This document shows, in pieces, positions 16,966 through 26,340 of a stretch of DNA of 33,940 bases. The position numbers and the translations under genes were made by a program. Under the pieces are notes generated by a model. It ran no database searches, had not been told where the DNA came from, and worked only from the letters and a program-made list of their open reading frames with translations. The first letter of the stretch is position 1. Each line of letters starts with the position of its first letter. Origin of the DNA: CAYGUI01 sp964353115 (GTDB lineage: Bacteria; Pseudomonadota; Gammaproteobacteria; JAGOUU01); NCBI GenBank assembly GCA_964353115.1, contig CAYGUI010000009.1, forward strand, positions 1 to 33,940. Reading direction: 5' to 3'.

Positions 16966-17562
16966 TTATAAATCTACTAGTTTTAATCTTTTATCTTTTG
17001 TAACTCGAACTTGCATCGAAATATTTTGTTTCTTACGTTTTTTAGCACCATTAAATGCTAATGCAACAGCAGCAACAACTGCTGCAGTTAATAACTCACC
17101 AGCAACCTCAAATTGATACAAATAATTGCTAAATAATCTTAAACCCAATTCTTTAAGATTATTGTATGATGCCGGTTGCATAGCCGGGACTGGAAAATTA
17201 GTTGTGCTAAACCATGATCCAGTTGCAAAATAAATTAAAAATCCAGCCATTACAAAAACCACAATGCCTGTTAATACTATATGCTGGTTAAAACCTTCTT
17301 TTATTTCTGCTATTTCAATATCAAGCATCATCACAACAAATAAAAATAAAACCATTACCGCACCTACATATACAACTATCAAACTCAAGGCCAAAAATGG
17401 CGCTCCAAGAATGACCCACGTAATAGCAGATAATACAAAAGTTAAAACTAAACTTAAAACCGATCTAACTGGATTGCGCGATGCTACAACGGCAATAGAA
17501 CTAATTAATGCTAAAAAAGCAAAAATATAAAATATTAATGATTTAAAATCTATTATATTCAT
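16966..17562 (-). CDS. nuoJ: NADH-quinone oxidoreductase subunit J
   Basis: Membrane subunit of complex I, 198 residues with five predicted helices and the conserved third-helix segment IVYVGAVMVLFLFVVMML, where a pi-bulge rotates during catalysis in solved structures. The tail after the last helix is lysine-rich and cytoplasmic. It lies 2 bp after nuoI. Confidence 0.96.
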   Translation of the reverse strand: MNIIDFKSLIFYIFAFLALISSIAVVASRNPVRSVLSLVLTFVLSAITWVILGAPFLALSLIVVYVGAVMVLFLFVVMMLDIEIAEIKEGFNQHIVLTGIVVFVMAGFLIYFATGSWFSTTNFPVPAMQPASYNNLKELGLRLFSNYLYQFEVAGELLTAAVVAAVALAFNGAKKRKKQNISMQVRVTKDKRLKLVDL

Positions 17563-17564
17563 CT

Positions 17565-18056
17565 TTATCGATACTCACTATCTTGTTCTTTATTTTTAGC
17601 AATTTGCGCTTCGTGTTTATCACCAATTTCTAATAACTGCTCTTTAGTCATAATATTTTGTCCACGAGCATCAAAGCTATAATTACTAATATCTGTTTCA
17701 ACAATCGAGTCTACCGGACAAGATTCTTCGCATAGACCACAATAAATACATTTAAATAAATCTATTTCGTACTTAGTGGTGCGTCTTGAACCATCATCAC
17801 GTGGCTCAGCTTCAATAGTAATTGCCAAAGCCGGGCAAACAGCTTCACATAATTTACATCCAATACAACGCTCTTCACCATTTGGGTAACGCCTTAATGC
17901 ATGTAAACCACGAAAACGAGGTGATTTTGGCGTTTCTTCTTCTGGATACTGAATAGTAATTTTACGTGCAAACAAATTTTTAAAAGTCAATTTCATGCCT
18001 TTTAATAAATCTATTAAAGTAAAAGTTTTTATTATATTTTTAAATTTTGTCAACAC
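17565..18056 (-). CDS. nuoI: NADH-quinone oxidoreductase subunit I
   Basis: Ferredoxin-like subunit carrying clusters N6a and N6b on the peripheral arm. The 163-residue product shows two CxxCxxCxxxC motifs, at C64/C67/C70/C74 and C103/C106/C109/C113, after an amphipathic N-terminal region that lies on the membrane. It follows nuoH by 9 bp. Confidence 0.97.
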   Translation of the reverse strand: MLTKFKNIIKTFTLIDLLKGMKLTFKNLFARKITIQYPEEETPKSPRFRGLHALRRYPNGEERCIGCKLCEAVCPALAITIEAEPRDDGSRRTTKYEIDLFKCIYCGLCEESCPVDSIVETDISNYSFDARGQNIMTKEQLLEIGDKHEAQIAKNKEQDSEYR

Positions 18057-18065
18057 GCTAAACCT

Positions 18066-19088
18066 CTATTGAAACCATGGCCCAATGTGAAACCGCACTA
18101 AAAAAGCAACTACAAAGACCCAAGTAATAGTCACTGGAATAAATACTTTCCAACCTAATCTCATAACCTGATCATATCGATAACGAGGAAAAGTCGCTCG
18201 AAACCATAAATATAAAAACATAAAAAATGCTGTTTTAAGAAATAACCAAGCTATCCCTGGCACAAATACAAATAAATTTTCTAAATATGGAATGCCTTGG
18301 AAAGGAGACAACCAACCACCCATATAAAAGATAGCCGCTAAAATTGACATTAAAATCATATTTGAATATTCAGCTAGAAAAAATAAACCAAAACTTATTC
18401 CAGAATATTCAACTTGATAACCTGCCACAATTTCTGACTCTCCTTCAGCTAAATCAAAAGGTGTGCGATTAGTTTCAGCAACAGCAGAAATCCAATGAAC
18501 TACAAATAATGGTAATAATGGTAGCCAGTACCAATGTAAAATACCACCGGACTGTTTATTAACAATAATTGTTAAATTAGAACTACCTGCCGCCAATAGA
18601 ACTCCTATTAATGCAAATCCCATTGCAAGCTCATATGAAATTATTTGCGCAGCAGCACGAATAGCGCCAAAAAATGCATATTTAGTATTTGAAGCCCAGC
18701 CAGATATTAAAACTCCATACGCTCCAAGTGAGCTCATAGCCAAAATATATAGAACGCCTACATTTATATCTGCCAACACTAATCCTTGATCAAAAGGAAT
18801 CACTGCCCATGCAGCCAGTGCAACACCAAAAGATAGTGCTGGAGCAATAATAAATAAGTAATTATTTGATGGTGTTGGAATAATAATTTCTTTAAATATT
18901 AACTTAATACCATCAGCTATAGGCTGCAATAAACCAAATGGACCTACTTTATTGGGTCCCAAGCGATTTTGCATAGCACCTAATACTTTACGCTCAGCAT
19001 AGGTGTAATAAGCGATTGCTACTAAAAGAGGAATTAGAATCGCAACTATTTTTAAAATAATCCACAATAAGGTTAGTGCTTGCTGCAT
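18066..19088 (-). CDS. nuoH: NADH-quinone oxidoreductase subunit H
   Basis: Membrane subunit at the junction with the peripheral arm, forming part of the quinone chamber. The 340-residue product has YAERKVLGAMQNRLGPNKVGP near the N-terminus, the glutamate-rich loop AETNRTPFDLAEGESEIVAGY, and about eight hydrophobic segments ending with WLWFRATFPRYRYDQ-type sequence. It overlaps the nuoG stop by 16 bp. Confidence 0.97.
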   Translation of the reverse strand: MQQALTLLWIILKIVAILIPLLVAIAYYTYAERKVLGAMQNRLGPNKVGPFGLLQPIADGIKLIFKEIIIPTPSNNYLFIIAPALSFGVALAAWAVIPFDQGLVLADINVGVLYILAMSSLGAYGVLISGWASNTKYAFFGAIRAAAQIISYELAMGFALIGVLLAAGSSNLTIIVNKQSGGILHWYWLPLLPLFVVHWISAVAETNRTPFDLAEGESEIVAGYQVEYSGISFGLFFLAEYSNMILMSILAAIFYMGGWLSPFQGIPYLENLFVFVPGIAWLFLKTAFFMFLYLWFRATFPRYRYDQVMRLGWKVFIPVTITWVFVVAFLVRFHIGPWFQ

Positions 19089-21367
19089 ATGTCAGTAATA
19101 TTTTCGTTAAAATCTAAATTAGTTGAATTATTATCTCCAGTGATAATTAAAATAACATTATCAGAGATATTATCATTTATAGAAAACGGCATAACAGAAT
19201 TTCCTATTACTTCAGAAAACTCTACCATTTTAGCATCTACTGATAAATTAAGTTTTTTTGCTGTATTTTTATTAAAATGCGCACCTGTTAATTTTCCATC
19301 AGCTGTTTTTTGTAATGCATCAGCTCGACGTACAATTAAATCGGTCTTATATATATTCTTTTGACGTATTATTACAAAGTTTTTATCAGTAATTTTACTC
19401 TCACTTGGCGCAATCCAACTGCCTTTACTATGTTTTTTCGCATATTCAACTTTTTCTTGTAATTGATCACGCACTTCATGAGAAGATTCATAATCAAATC
19501 CCGGAAGATCTACAAAATTAGCCAAAGCACGTAAAACTTTCCAACCTGGACGAGCATCGCCTAATGGTTTTACACAAGCCTGAAAACTTTGCCAATCCCC
19601 TTGCATATTTACAAAAGTTCCTGAAGTTTCAGTATATGGGGTTATTGGTAAAATTACATCCGCATAATTTTTCATACGCTCAGTCACAAATGGTGAAAAA
19701 ACTATTACTAAATCTGAACTATTAATTTTCTGTAAAGCTCGACCTGATGCTACACAATCAAATTCTGGCTCTACATTAAATAAAATAAAGCCATTAATAT
19801 CCTTTTTAATAAAGCAGTCTTTAGCATTAACGCCGCTAGAACTAGTTTCTAATATAGCTGAAGTTCTATGTGGCACAGCACCTGATAACCACGCACCAGC
19901 ACTATTAGAGCCTTCAGATAAAAGAGCAAATTTTGACTCTGTTTTTTTAGCTAATTCACTTGCATGGCGTCTAATTTCTGCAGCATTATCTGCATTATTA
20001 CCCCATGAACCGATTATGATTAGCGAATTTTTTGCATTTTTTAAATTATTGATTACATCTTGATTATCTAATTCACTAATTAAATCACCATTTTTTGCAA
20101 TAATATTATTATTAACAACAAAATTATGTTCAATATTTATTGGATTAATAAACATCACTTTAGCATTGTTATTTTCAGCAGCCTTTTTAATACGATGATT
20201 AAATAACGGTACTTGTTTACGAGTATTTGCCCCAATAACTAATATTGCATCTAAATTTTCAATATCACTAATGTTTAAATCAGACAATCCTGGATAATCA
20301 CCAAATTCATCTTGATCAGAAAAATCAGTTTGGCTTAATCTGTGGTCTACATTATTACATCCCATTTCACGTAATAATTTTTGTAACAAATACATTTCTT
20401 CTGTTGTAGAAGATGGCGAAATTAATCCCATTAATTTATCGCTACCAAACTCAGCAACAAATTGTTTTAATCCTGAAGAAGTAAACTCAAGAGCATCTTC
20501 CCAAGAAACTTCTTGCCAGCCATTTTCAACTTTAATTAACGGCTTAGTTATTCTATCTGCATGATTTAAAGCTTCGTAACTAAATCTGTCACAATTCGAA
20601 ATCCAACTTTCATTAATTGCATCATTATCACGTGGCACTGTGCGCATAATTTGATGACGACGACTATGCATATATATATTTGTTCCAAGCGGATCATGAG
20701 CTGCAATAGTTGGATGTTGTTGCAATTCCCAAGCACGTGCTTTATATCTAAATGGTTTAGAAGTTAATGCTCCAACCGGACACAAGTCAATTACGTTTCC
20801 TGATAATTCAGATTCAACACTTTTATTTAAAAAAGTTGATATTTCGCTATGCTCTCCGCGTCCAACATCACCTAACTCTTCTTCACCTGCAATTTCTTGC
20901 CCAAAACGCACACAGCGAGTACATAAAATACAGCGCGTTAAATCAGTAGAAATAAGTGGTCCGATATCATGATCATAAACTGATCGTTTATTACCATCAA
21001 ATAACGAATGGGATGAACCATAACCCATAGAAACATCTTGCAACTCACACTCACCACCTTGATCACAAATTGGACAGTCAAGCGGGTGATTAATTAACAA
21101 AAATTCCATAACTGACTGTTGTGCATCACGAGCTTTTTTAGACTTTGTAAACACTTTCATGCCATCAGTTACTGGAGTTGCACAAGCAGGAAGCGGCTTT
21201 GGCGCATTAACAACTTCAACTAAACACATACGACAATTAGCCGCAACAGATAATTTTTTATGGTAACAAAAACGCGGCAATGGAATTTTAGCATCATCAA
21301 TTGCTTCTATTAGCATTGAACCTTGCTCTAATTGTAACTCTTTGCCATCAATCTCTATAGTAATCAT
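19073..21367 (-). CDS. nuoG: NADH-quinone oxidoreductase subunit G
   Basis: Large iron-sulfur subunit of the complex I electron-input module. In the 764-residue protein I see the 2Fe-2S ligands C34/C45/C48/C62 (N1b), H94/C98/C101/C107 (N5) and C146/C149/C152/C196 (N4), followed by a molybdopterin-oxidoreductase-like domain that in complex I holds no molybdenum. There is no extra CxxCxxxC set for cluster N7, unlike E. coli. It begins 3 bp after nuoF and ends inside nuoH. Confidence 0.97.
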   Translation of the reverse strand: MITIEIDGKELQLEQGSMLIEAIDDAKIPLPRFCYHKKLSVAANCRMCLVEVVNAPKPLPACATPVTDGMKVFTKSKKARDAQQSVMEFLLINHPLDCPICDQGGECELQDVSMGYGSSHSLFDGNKRSVYDHDIGPLISTDLTRCILCTRCVRFGQEIAGEEELGDVGRGEHSEISTFLNKSVESELSGNVIDLCPVGALTSKPFRYKARAWELQQHPTIAAHDPLGTNIYMHSRRHQIMRTVPRDNDAINESWISNCDRFSYEALNHADRITKPLIKVENGWQEVSWEDALEFTSSGLKQFVAEFGSDKLMGLISPSSTTEEMYLLQKLLREMGCNNVDHRLSQTDFSDQDEFGDYPGLSDLNISDIENLDAILVIGANTRKQVPLFNHRIKKAAENNNAKVMFINPINIEHNFVVNNNIIAKNGDLISELDNQDVINNLKNAKNSLIIIGSWGNNADNAAEIRRHASELAKKTESKFALLSEGSNSAGAWLSGAVPHRTSAILETSSSGVNAKDCFIKKDINGFILFNVEPEFDCVASGRALQKINSSDLVIVFSPFVTERMKNYADVILPITPYTETSGTFVNMQGDWQSFQACVKPLGDARPGWKVLRALANFVDLPGFDYESSHEVRDQLQEKVEYAKKHSKGSWIAPSESKITDKNFVIIRQKNIYKTDLIVRRADALQKTADGKLTGAHFNKNTAKKLNLSVDAKMVEFSEVIGNSVMPFSINDNISDNVILIITGDNNSTNLDFNENITDICSKH

Positions 21368-21370
21368 ATA

Positions 21371-22621
21371 TTAATGCTTTATTTTTGCTACAAACTCATC
21401 ACGAAAATGATCAAGAAAACTCATAACTGGCATTGCTGCTGCATCACCAAGTGCACAAATAGTGCGGCCCATAATATTTTTAGCAACACTATATAATTTA
21501 TCTAAGTCTTCTTCTTTTCCGTTACCTTCATTTATTTTTTTTATAATACGATACATCCAGCCTGTACCTTCACGACAAGGCGTGCATTGTCCACAAGATT
21601 CTTCATAGTAAAAATAGGCTATGCGCTCTATTAAACTAACCATGCAAGTTCCTTCAGCAATAACAATAACAGCGCCTGATCCAAGCATTGACCCAGCCTT
21701 ACTTATACTGTCGTAATCCATAGTAAGCTCTAACATTGTGTTTGCTGGTAAAATAGGAGCTGATGAACCACCAGGTATAACAGCTTTTAATTTTTTACCT
21801 TTTAAAACACCGCCAGCTAAAGCTAATAATTCTTTAAAACTCATACCCATTGGTACTTCGAAATTACCAGGCTTCTCAACATGACCGGATACACAAAATA
21901 TTTTTGTTCCGCCATTATTTGGCTTACCTAAATCTAAAAATTTTTGACCGCCATGTTGTAAAATAAACGGCACAGATGCATAACTTTCAGTATTATTTAT
22001 ATTTGTTGGACGACCATAAAGACCAAAATTTGCAGGAAACGGTGGTTTAAAACGAGGCTGACCTTTTTTTCCTTCTAACGAATTTAATAAAGCGGTCTCT
22101 TCACCACAAATATAAGCTCCAGCACCTAAAGTATTGTGTAAATCAAAACAAAAATCTGTTCCTAAAATATTATCGCCTAAATATCCTTCTGCATGAGCTT
22201 CTTTTAAAGCTTGCTCCACTCGCTCAAATGGTTCTATGAATTCGCCACGAATATAGTTATAACCAACTGTTGCACCCATAATATATCCCGCGATAATCAT
22301 TCCTTCGATTAATTGGTGCGGATTATAACGCATAATGTCGCGATCTTTACAAGTTCCTGGCTCGCCTTCATCAGAATTACAAACTACATATTTTTGGCCA
22401 GGAGAATTACGATTAACAAAACTCCATTTCAATCCTGTTGGAAAACCAGCACCACCGCGGCCACGCAAGGCTGAAGTTTTTAGCTCTGCTATTAATTTAG
22501 TAGGATCAGTTTTATTTTTTATAATATCTTCTAAAACTTTATAACCACCAACTTTTTTATAGTTTTCTAAAGTCCAAGGCTTATCAAATTGTAAGGTTCT
22601 AAAGCAAACTTCATTAGTCAT
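21371..22621 (-). CDS. nuoF: NADH-quinone oxidoreductase subunit F
   Basis: NADH-oxidising flavoprotein of complex I. The 416-residue product has the glycine-rich NADH/FMN loop ALRGRGGAGFPTGLKWSF (51-68), GAGAYICGEETALLNSLEG (167-185) and the N3 cluster ligands C343/C346/C349 (ESCGQCTPCREG) with C389. It follows nuoE by 2 bp. Confidence 0.98.
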   Translation of the reverse strand: MTNEVCFRTLQFDKPWTLENYKKVGGYKVLEDIIKNKTDPTKLIAELKTSALRGRGGAGFPTGLKWSFVNRNSPGQKYVVCNSDEGEPGTCKDRDIMRYNPHQLIEGMIIAGYIMGATVGYNYIRGEFIEPFERVEQALKEAHAEGYLGDNILGTDFCFDLHNTLGAGAYICGEETALLNSLEGKKGQPRFKPPFPANFGLYGRPTNINNTESYASVPFILQHGGQKFLDLGKPNNGGTKIFCVSGHVEKPGNFEVPMGMSFKELLALAGGVLKGKKLKAVIPGGSSAPILPANTMLELTMDYDSISKAGSMLGSGAVIVIAEGTCMVSLIERIAYFYYEESCGQCTPCREGTGWMYRIIKKINEGNGKEEDLDKLYSVAKNIMGRTICALGDAAAMPVMSFLDHFRDEFVAKIKH

Positions 22622-22623
22622 AA

Positions 22624-23097
22624 TTAATCAAGCCCCGCTATTATTGAGTCGATTTTTTCACAAGTTAAATTCTCATGATAATCTTTGCCAATCTGTACAA
22701 CAGGTGCATTAACGCAAGCGCCCAAACATTCAACTTCTTTTAGACTAAATTTTTTATCCGCAGTTATTTCATTAAAGTTAATTTTTAACTTATCCTTTAG
22801 ATGATTAACAATTTCATCGCTACCACGCAGCATGCAAGAAACATTAGTACACACACAAATTTTGTGCTTACCTACTTCTTTATGCTCATACATAGAATAA
22901 AAAGTTGCAACTTCATAAGCTGCAATTCTTGATACTTCTAAAAAATCAGCAACTTCAGCTATCAATTCTTTAGTTAAATATCCATTATTTTGTTCTTGTG
23001 CTATTTTTAACGCTTCTAGCAAACCTGACTTTTTTTTATCTGCTGGATAACGTTTAATCCAAGTTGTAATATTTTGTTTACTTATATCGGATAACAT
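22624..23097 (-). CDS. nuoE: NADH-quinone oxidoreductase subunit E
   Basis: Thioredoxin-fold subunit carrying the 2Fe-2S cluster N1a. The 157-residue protein has a helical N-terminal part with VSRIAAYEVATFYSMY and the ligands C83/C88 (VCTNVSC) and C124/C128 (CLGAC). It lies 10 bp after nuoD. Confidence 0.97.
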   Translation of the reverse strand: MLSDISKQNITTWIKRYPADKKKSGLLEALKIAQEQNNGYLTKELIAEVADFLEVSRIAAYEVATFYSMYEHKEVGKHKICVCTNVSCMLRGSDEIVNHLKDKLKINFNEITADKKFSLKEVECLGACVNAPVVQIGKDYHENLTCEKIDSIIAGLD

Positions 23098-23107
23098 AAA
23101 TTATCTC

Positions 23108-24361
23108 TTACCTATCAATCTCACCAAATACAATATCTTGCGTCCCAATGATCGCAACAACATCTGCTAACATATGACCGCGAACCATTTCATCTAATGC
23201 AGCTAAATGAGGAAAACCTGGAGCGCGAACTTTAACACGATACGGTTTGTTAGCACCATCAGATATTAAATAAACCCCAAACTCACCTTTAGGATGCTCA
23301 ACCGCAGCATAAGCTTCTCCTTCTGGCACACAGTACCCTTCAGTGAATAATTTAAAATGATGGATCATTGCTTCCATATTCTCTTTCATTACTTCACGTG
23401 GTGGTGGTGCTATTTTATAATCATCTATAATCACTGGCCCAGGATTTTTACGTAACCAATCTATACATTGCTTAATAATATTATTAGACTGACGCATTTC
23501 TTCAACCCGTACTAAATAACGATCATAACAATCACCATTAGTACCAACTGGAATTTTAAAATCTAATTTGTCATAAACTTCATATGGCTGCTTACGACGT
23601 AAATCCCATTCAACACCAGAACCACGTAACATTGGCCCAGTAAATCCAAGCTGCATAGCACGCTCAGGAGAAACTACACCTATATCAACAGTACGTTGTT
23701 TCCAAATTCTGTTATCAGTTAATAAACTTTCGTATTCATCAACTCTTGTTGGAAATTTATTAACAAAATCTTCAAGAAAATCTAATAAACTTCCTTCACG
23801 ATTTAAATTTAATTTATCGGTTGCTTTTTGATTATGAATTTTAGATGCCTTATATTTCGGCATGCTATTTGGCAAATCACGATAAACACCACCTGGACGA
23901 TAATATTTAGCATGCATACGAGCACCAGAAACAGCCTCATAACAATCCATTAAATCTTCACGCTCACGAAAACAGTATAAAAATAAAGTCATCGCACCGA
24001 TATCAAGAGCATGAGCACCAAGCCATAATAAATGATTTAAAATTCTAGTAATTTCATCAAACATTACACGAATGTATTGCGCTCTAACTGGAGGCGTCAC
24101 CCCTAATAATTTTTCAATCGCCAATACATAACCATGCTCATTACACATCATTGATACATAATCAAGCCTATCCATATAACCAATACTTTGATTATATGGT
24201 TTAGTTTCTACTAATTTTTCTGTTCCTCGGTGCAATAATCCAATATGCGGATCAGCTCGTACAACATTTTCACCATCAAGCTCTAAAATTAAACGCAATA
24301 CACCATGTGCAGCAGGATGTTGAGGACCAAAATTTATAGTGTAATTATCAAAATATGACAT
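23108..24361 (-). CDS. nuoD: NADH-quinone oxidoreductase subunit D
   Basis: 49-kDa-type subunit that forms the quinone-binding site with NuoB. The 417-residue product begins YTINFGPQHPAAHGVLRLI (the hydrogenase-like quinone-site histidine region) and has HIGLLHRGTEKL and the C-terminal DVVAIIGTQDIVFGEIDR. It is separate from nuoC, unlike the fused NuoCD of E. coli, and starts 2 bp after nuoC. Confidence 0.98.
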   Translation of the reverse strand: MSYFDNYTINFGPQHPAAHGVLRLILELDGENVVRADPHIGLLHRGTEKLVETKPYNQSIGYMDRLDYVSMMCNEHGYVLAIEKLLGVTPPVRAQYIRVMFDEITRILNHLLWLGAHALDIGAMTLFLYCFREREDLMDCYEAVSGARMHAKYYRPGGVYRDLPNSMPKYKASKIHNQKATDKLNLNREGSLLDFLEDFVNKFPTRVDEYESLLTDNRIWKQRTVDIGVVSPERAMQLGFTGPMLRGSGVEWDLRRKQPYEVYDKLDFKIPVGTNGDCYDRYLVRVEEMRQSNNIIKQCIDWLRKNPGPVIIDDYKIAPPPREVMKENMEAMIHHFKLFTEGYCVPEGEAYAAVEHPKGEFGVYLISDGANKPYRVKVRAPGFPHLAALDEMVRGHMLADVVAIIGTQDIVFGEIDR

Positions 24362-24363
24362 AA

Positions 24364-24999
24364 CTAATTTTCACTCACATAACGACTATCATCACGAATT
24401 ACTTTTGGCACTAAAACTCGTGGCTCAATAGAAACTGGTTGATAAACTACTCTACCTTCTTTCTCGTCATACTTAACTTCTACTTTTCCACTTAATGGAA
24501 AATCTTTTCTAAAAGGATGACCAATAAATCCATAATCAGTTAGAATACGACGCAAATCTGGGTGACCATCAAATAAAATTCCGAATAAATCAAAAGCTTC
24601 ACGCTCATACCAATTAGCATTGTTCCAAATTTCAATTACAGAATTTACCATAGGAACACTATCAATATAATCAGCAAAACAGCGAACTCTTATTCTTTTA
24701 TTATGCTTAATGGATAATAAATGATAAACGACTGCAAAACGCAGTGAATCATCATTAGGATCTTTACATTCTAAAAATTTAACACCTCGACTAAAACCCT
24801 CTGAAGTTACAGAAGAAGTTTCCCACTCAGTTTTACCATAATCAAGATAATCAACACCGCAAAGATCTATCAGCTCTTCAAAATGCAAACTGTCTTCATT
24901 ACGTAATTTACGCATAAAGTTTAATAATTCGCTATTTTCTATTTCAACAGTATCTTCACTAATTATTTTTAAAGTAGAAAATTCTTCACCAAAATTCAT
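24364..24999 (-). CDS. nuoC: NADH-quinone oxidoreductase subunit C
   Basis: 30-kDa-type peripheral-arm subunit. The 211-residue product contains the signature ERE.FD.FGI.F.GHPDLRRIL (as YEREAFDLFGILFDGHPDL) and GFIGHPFRKDFPLSG. It lies 11 bp after nuoB and forms the peripheral arm with NuoD, NuoB and NuoI. Confidence 0.97.
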   Translation of the reverse strand: MNFGEEFSTLKIISEDTVEIENSELLNFMRKLRNEDSLHFEELIDLCGVDYLDYGKTEWETSSVTSEGFSRGVKFLECKDPNDDSLRFAVVYHLLSIKHNKRIRVRCFADYIDSVPMVNSVIEIWNNANWYEREAFDLFGILFDGHPDLRRILTDYGFIGHPFRKDFPLSGKVEVKYDEKEGRVVYQPVSIEPRVLVPKVIRDDSRYVSEN

Positions 25000-25010
25000 A
25001 TAAAAGCCTT

Positions 25011-25490
25011 TTAATCGCGCGCGATTGTATTTGTTTCTTTAATTTTTTTCTGTAGCTGAATTATGCCATACACCAAAGCTTCGGCTGTTGGAGGACAACC
25101 AGGTACATAAATATCAACAGGAACGATGCGATCGCATCCTCTAACTACAGAATAAGAATAATGGTAATAACCACCACCATTGGCACAAGATCCCATTGAA
25201 ATTACCCAACGCGGCTCAGCCATTTGATCATAAACCTTGCGCAAAGCTGGCGCCATTTTATTACAAAGAGTTCCAGCAACAATCATAACATCTGACTGAC
25301 GCGGACTTGGACGATAAAAAGTTCCCAACCGATCTAAATCATAACGTGAAGCACTTGCATGCATCATTTCAACTGCACAACAAGCAAGACCAAAAGTTAC
25401 AGGCCATAATGATCCGGTTCGCGCCCAATTGATTAATGCATCAGCACTAGTGGTTACAAAACCTTGCTTTAAAACACCTTCTATTCCCAT
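25011..25490 (-). CDS. nuoB: NADH-quinone oxidoreductase subunit B
   Basis: Carries the terminal cluster N2 that reduces quinone. The 159-residue protein has the tandem cysteines C37-C38 (GLACCAVEMM), C102 (SMGSCANGGGYY) and C132 (VPGCPPTAEAL), the full N2 ligand set. It overlaps the end of nuoA by 10 bp. Confidence 0.98.
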   Translation of the reverse strand: MGIEGVLKQGFVTTSADALINWARTGSLWPVTFGLACCAVEMMHASASRYDLDRLGTFYRPSPRQSDVMIVAGTLCNKMAPALRKVYDQMAEPRWVISMGSCANGGGYYHYSYSVVRGCDRIVPVDIYVPGCPPTAEALVYGIIQLQKKIKETNTIARD

Positions 25491-25837
25491 TCTAATGCCC
25501 CTTTACGCCATAAATAGATAAAACCCATTAGTAATAAAGCTAAAAATAATAACATCGAAATAAAACCTGCAATTGAAATTTGTTTAATAACTACTGCCCA
25601 TGGCACTAAAAAAGCTATTTCAAGATCAAATAAGATAAATACGATCGCGAGAAGATAAAAGCGAACATCGAACCTTGAGCGTGCATCAGAAAATTCTGGA
25701 AAGCCGCACTCATATGCAGAGTTTTTTTCTTTATCAGGTTTATAAGGAGCCAATATACGCCCTAAGATCATTGGAGCAAAACCAATGACGACACCTATCA
25801 ATAAGAATATTAAAATTGGAAGATAGTTTTCTAACAT
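25481..25837 (-). CDS. nuoA: NADH-quinone oxidoreductase subunit A
   Basis: Three-helix membrane subunit near the quinone site, 118 residues. The conserved loop YECGFPEFSDARSRFDVRFYLLAIVFILFDLEIAFL includes the quinone-site cysteine and the acidic second helix. It opens the nuo operon; no Shine-Dalgarno sequence is evident before the ATG at 25837. Confidence 0.97.
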   Translation of the reverse strand: MLENYLPILIFLLIGVVIGFAPMILGRILAPYKPDKEKNSAYECGFPEFSDARSRFDVRFYLLAIVFILFDLEIAFLVPWAVVIKQISIAGFISMLLFLALLLMGFIYLWRKGALEWE

Positions 25838-25867
25838 TTAAATAATTAATAAACAAATTCTGGGCTA

Positions 25868-25897
25868 ATTTTAACAGAGAATGTTTTTATTTGCGAA
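25868..25897 (-). promoter_or_regulatory. candidate nuoA promoter
   Basis: On the minus strand TTCGCA (25897-25892) and TAAAAT (25873-25868) are separated by 18 bp in the gap between tRNA-Leu and nuoA. A direct repeat of GAATGTTTTTAT on the plus strand spans the -35 area. This could be the main nuo promoter, or the operon may be read through from tpiA-secG. Confidence 0.35.
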
Positions 25898-25927
25898 TGT
25901 TTTTATGAAGAACAAATTTGAAAATTT

Positions 25928-26010
25928 TGCCGACGGCCGGACTCGAACCGGCACAGCTAAAAGCAACTACCCCCTCAAGATAGCGTGTCTACCAATTCCA
26001 CCACGTCGGC
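25928..26010 (-). tRNA. tRNA-Leu(GAG)
   Basis: On the minus strand: acceptor GCCGACG / CGTCGGC, anticodon stem CTATC / GGTAG with loop TTGAGGG (anticodon GAG, reading CUC/CUU), a long variable arm typical of class II tRNAs, T-arm GCCGG TTCGAGT CCGGC and discriminator A. The three following bases are AAA, so CCA is not encoded, unlike tRNA-Val in this window. It sits 10 bp after secG, the same neighbour as leuU in E. coli. Confidence 0.96.
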
Positions 26011-26020
26011 TGGAAACTAT

Positions 26021-26338
26021 TTATTTTTTTGAAGGAACATCAGAATTTGATGCAGGTTGCGAAATTTGTTGTTTAGGAACACCTGGTAATAAGTGTTTGT
26101 GCTGTGTTGACGCAAAATATGTTAAAGATATACTTGTTATGCAAAATCCTAACGCCAAAATCCAAGTAGCTTTATACAAAAAACTACCAGATCCAGCACT
26201 ACCAAAGAAAGTATTTGAAGCGCCACTACCAAAAGCAGCACCAACATCAGCGCCTTTACCATGCTGCAATAACACAAGTATGATAATACTAATTGCTAAA
26301 ATAAAATGAACTAAAGTAACTAATTGCTGTAAAACCAT
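26021..26338 (-). CDS. secG: preprotein translocase subunit SecG
   Basis: Accessory membrane subunit of SecYEG. The 105-residue product has two transmembrane segments (about 5-25 and 54-76) flanking the conserved GKGADVGAAFGSGASNTFFG loop, then a polar tail. It begins 2 bp after the tpiA stop and is followed by tRNA-Leu. Confidence 0.95.
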   Translation of the reverse strand: MVLQQLVTLVHFILAISIIILVLLQHGKGADVGAAFGSGASNTFFGSAGSGSFLYKATWILALGFCITSISLTYFASTQHKHLLPGVPKQQISQPASNSDVPSKK

Positions 26339-26340
26339 TA

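Noticed and set aside
25881..26309. Plus-strand open frame across tRNA-Leu and secG
   Set aside because: It reads through the tRNA and antisense to SecG; no protein family resemblance.
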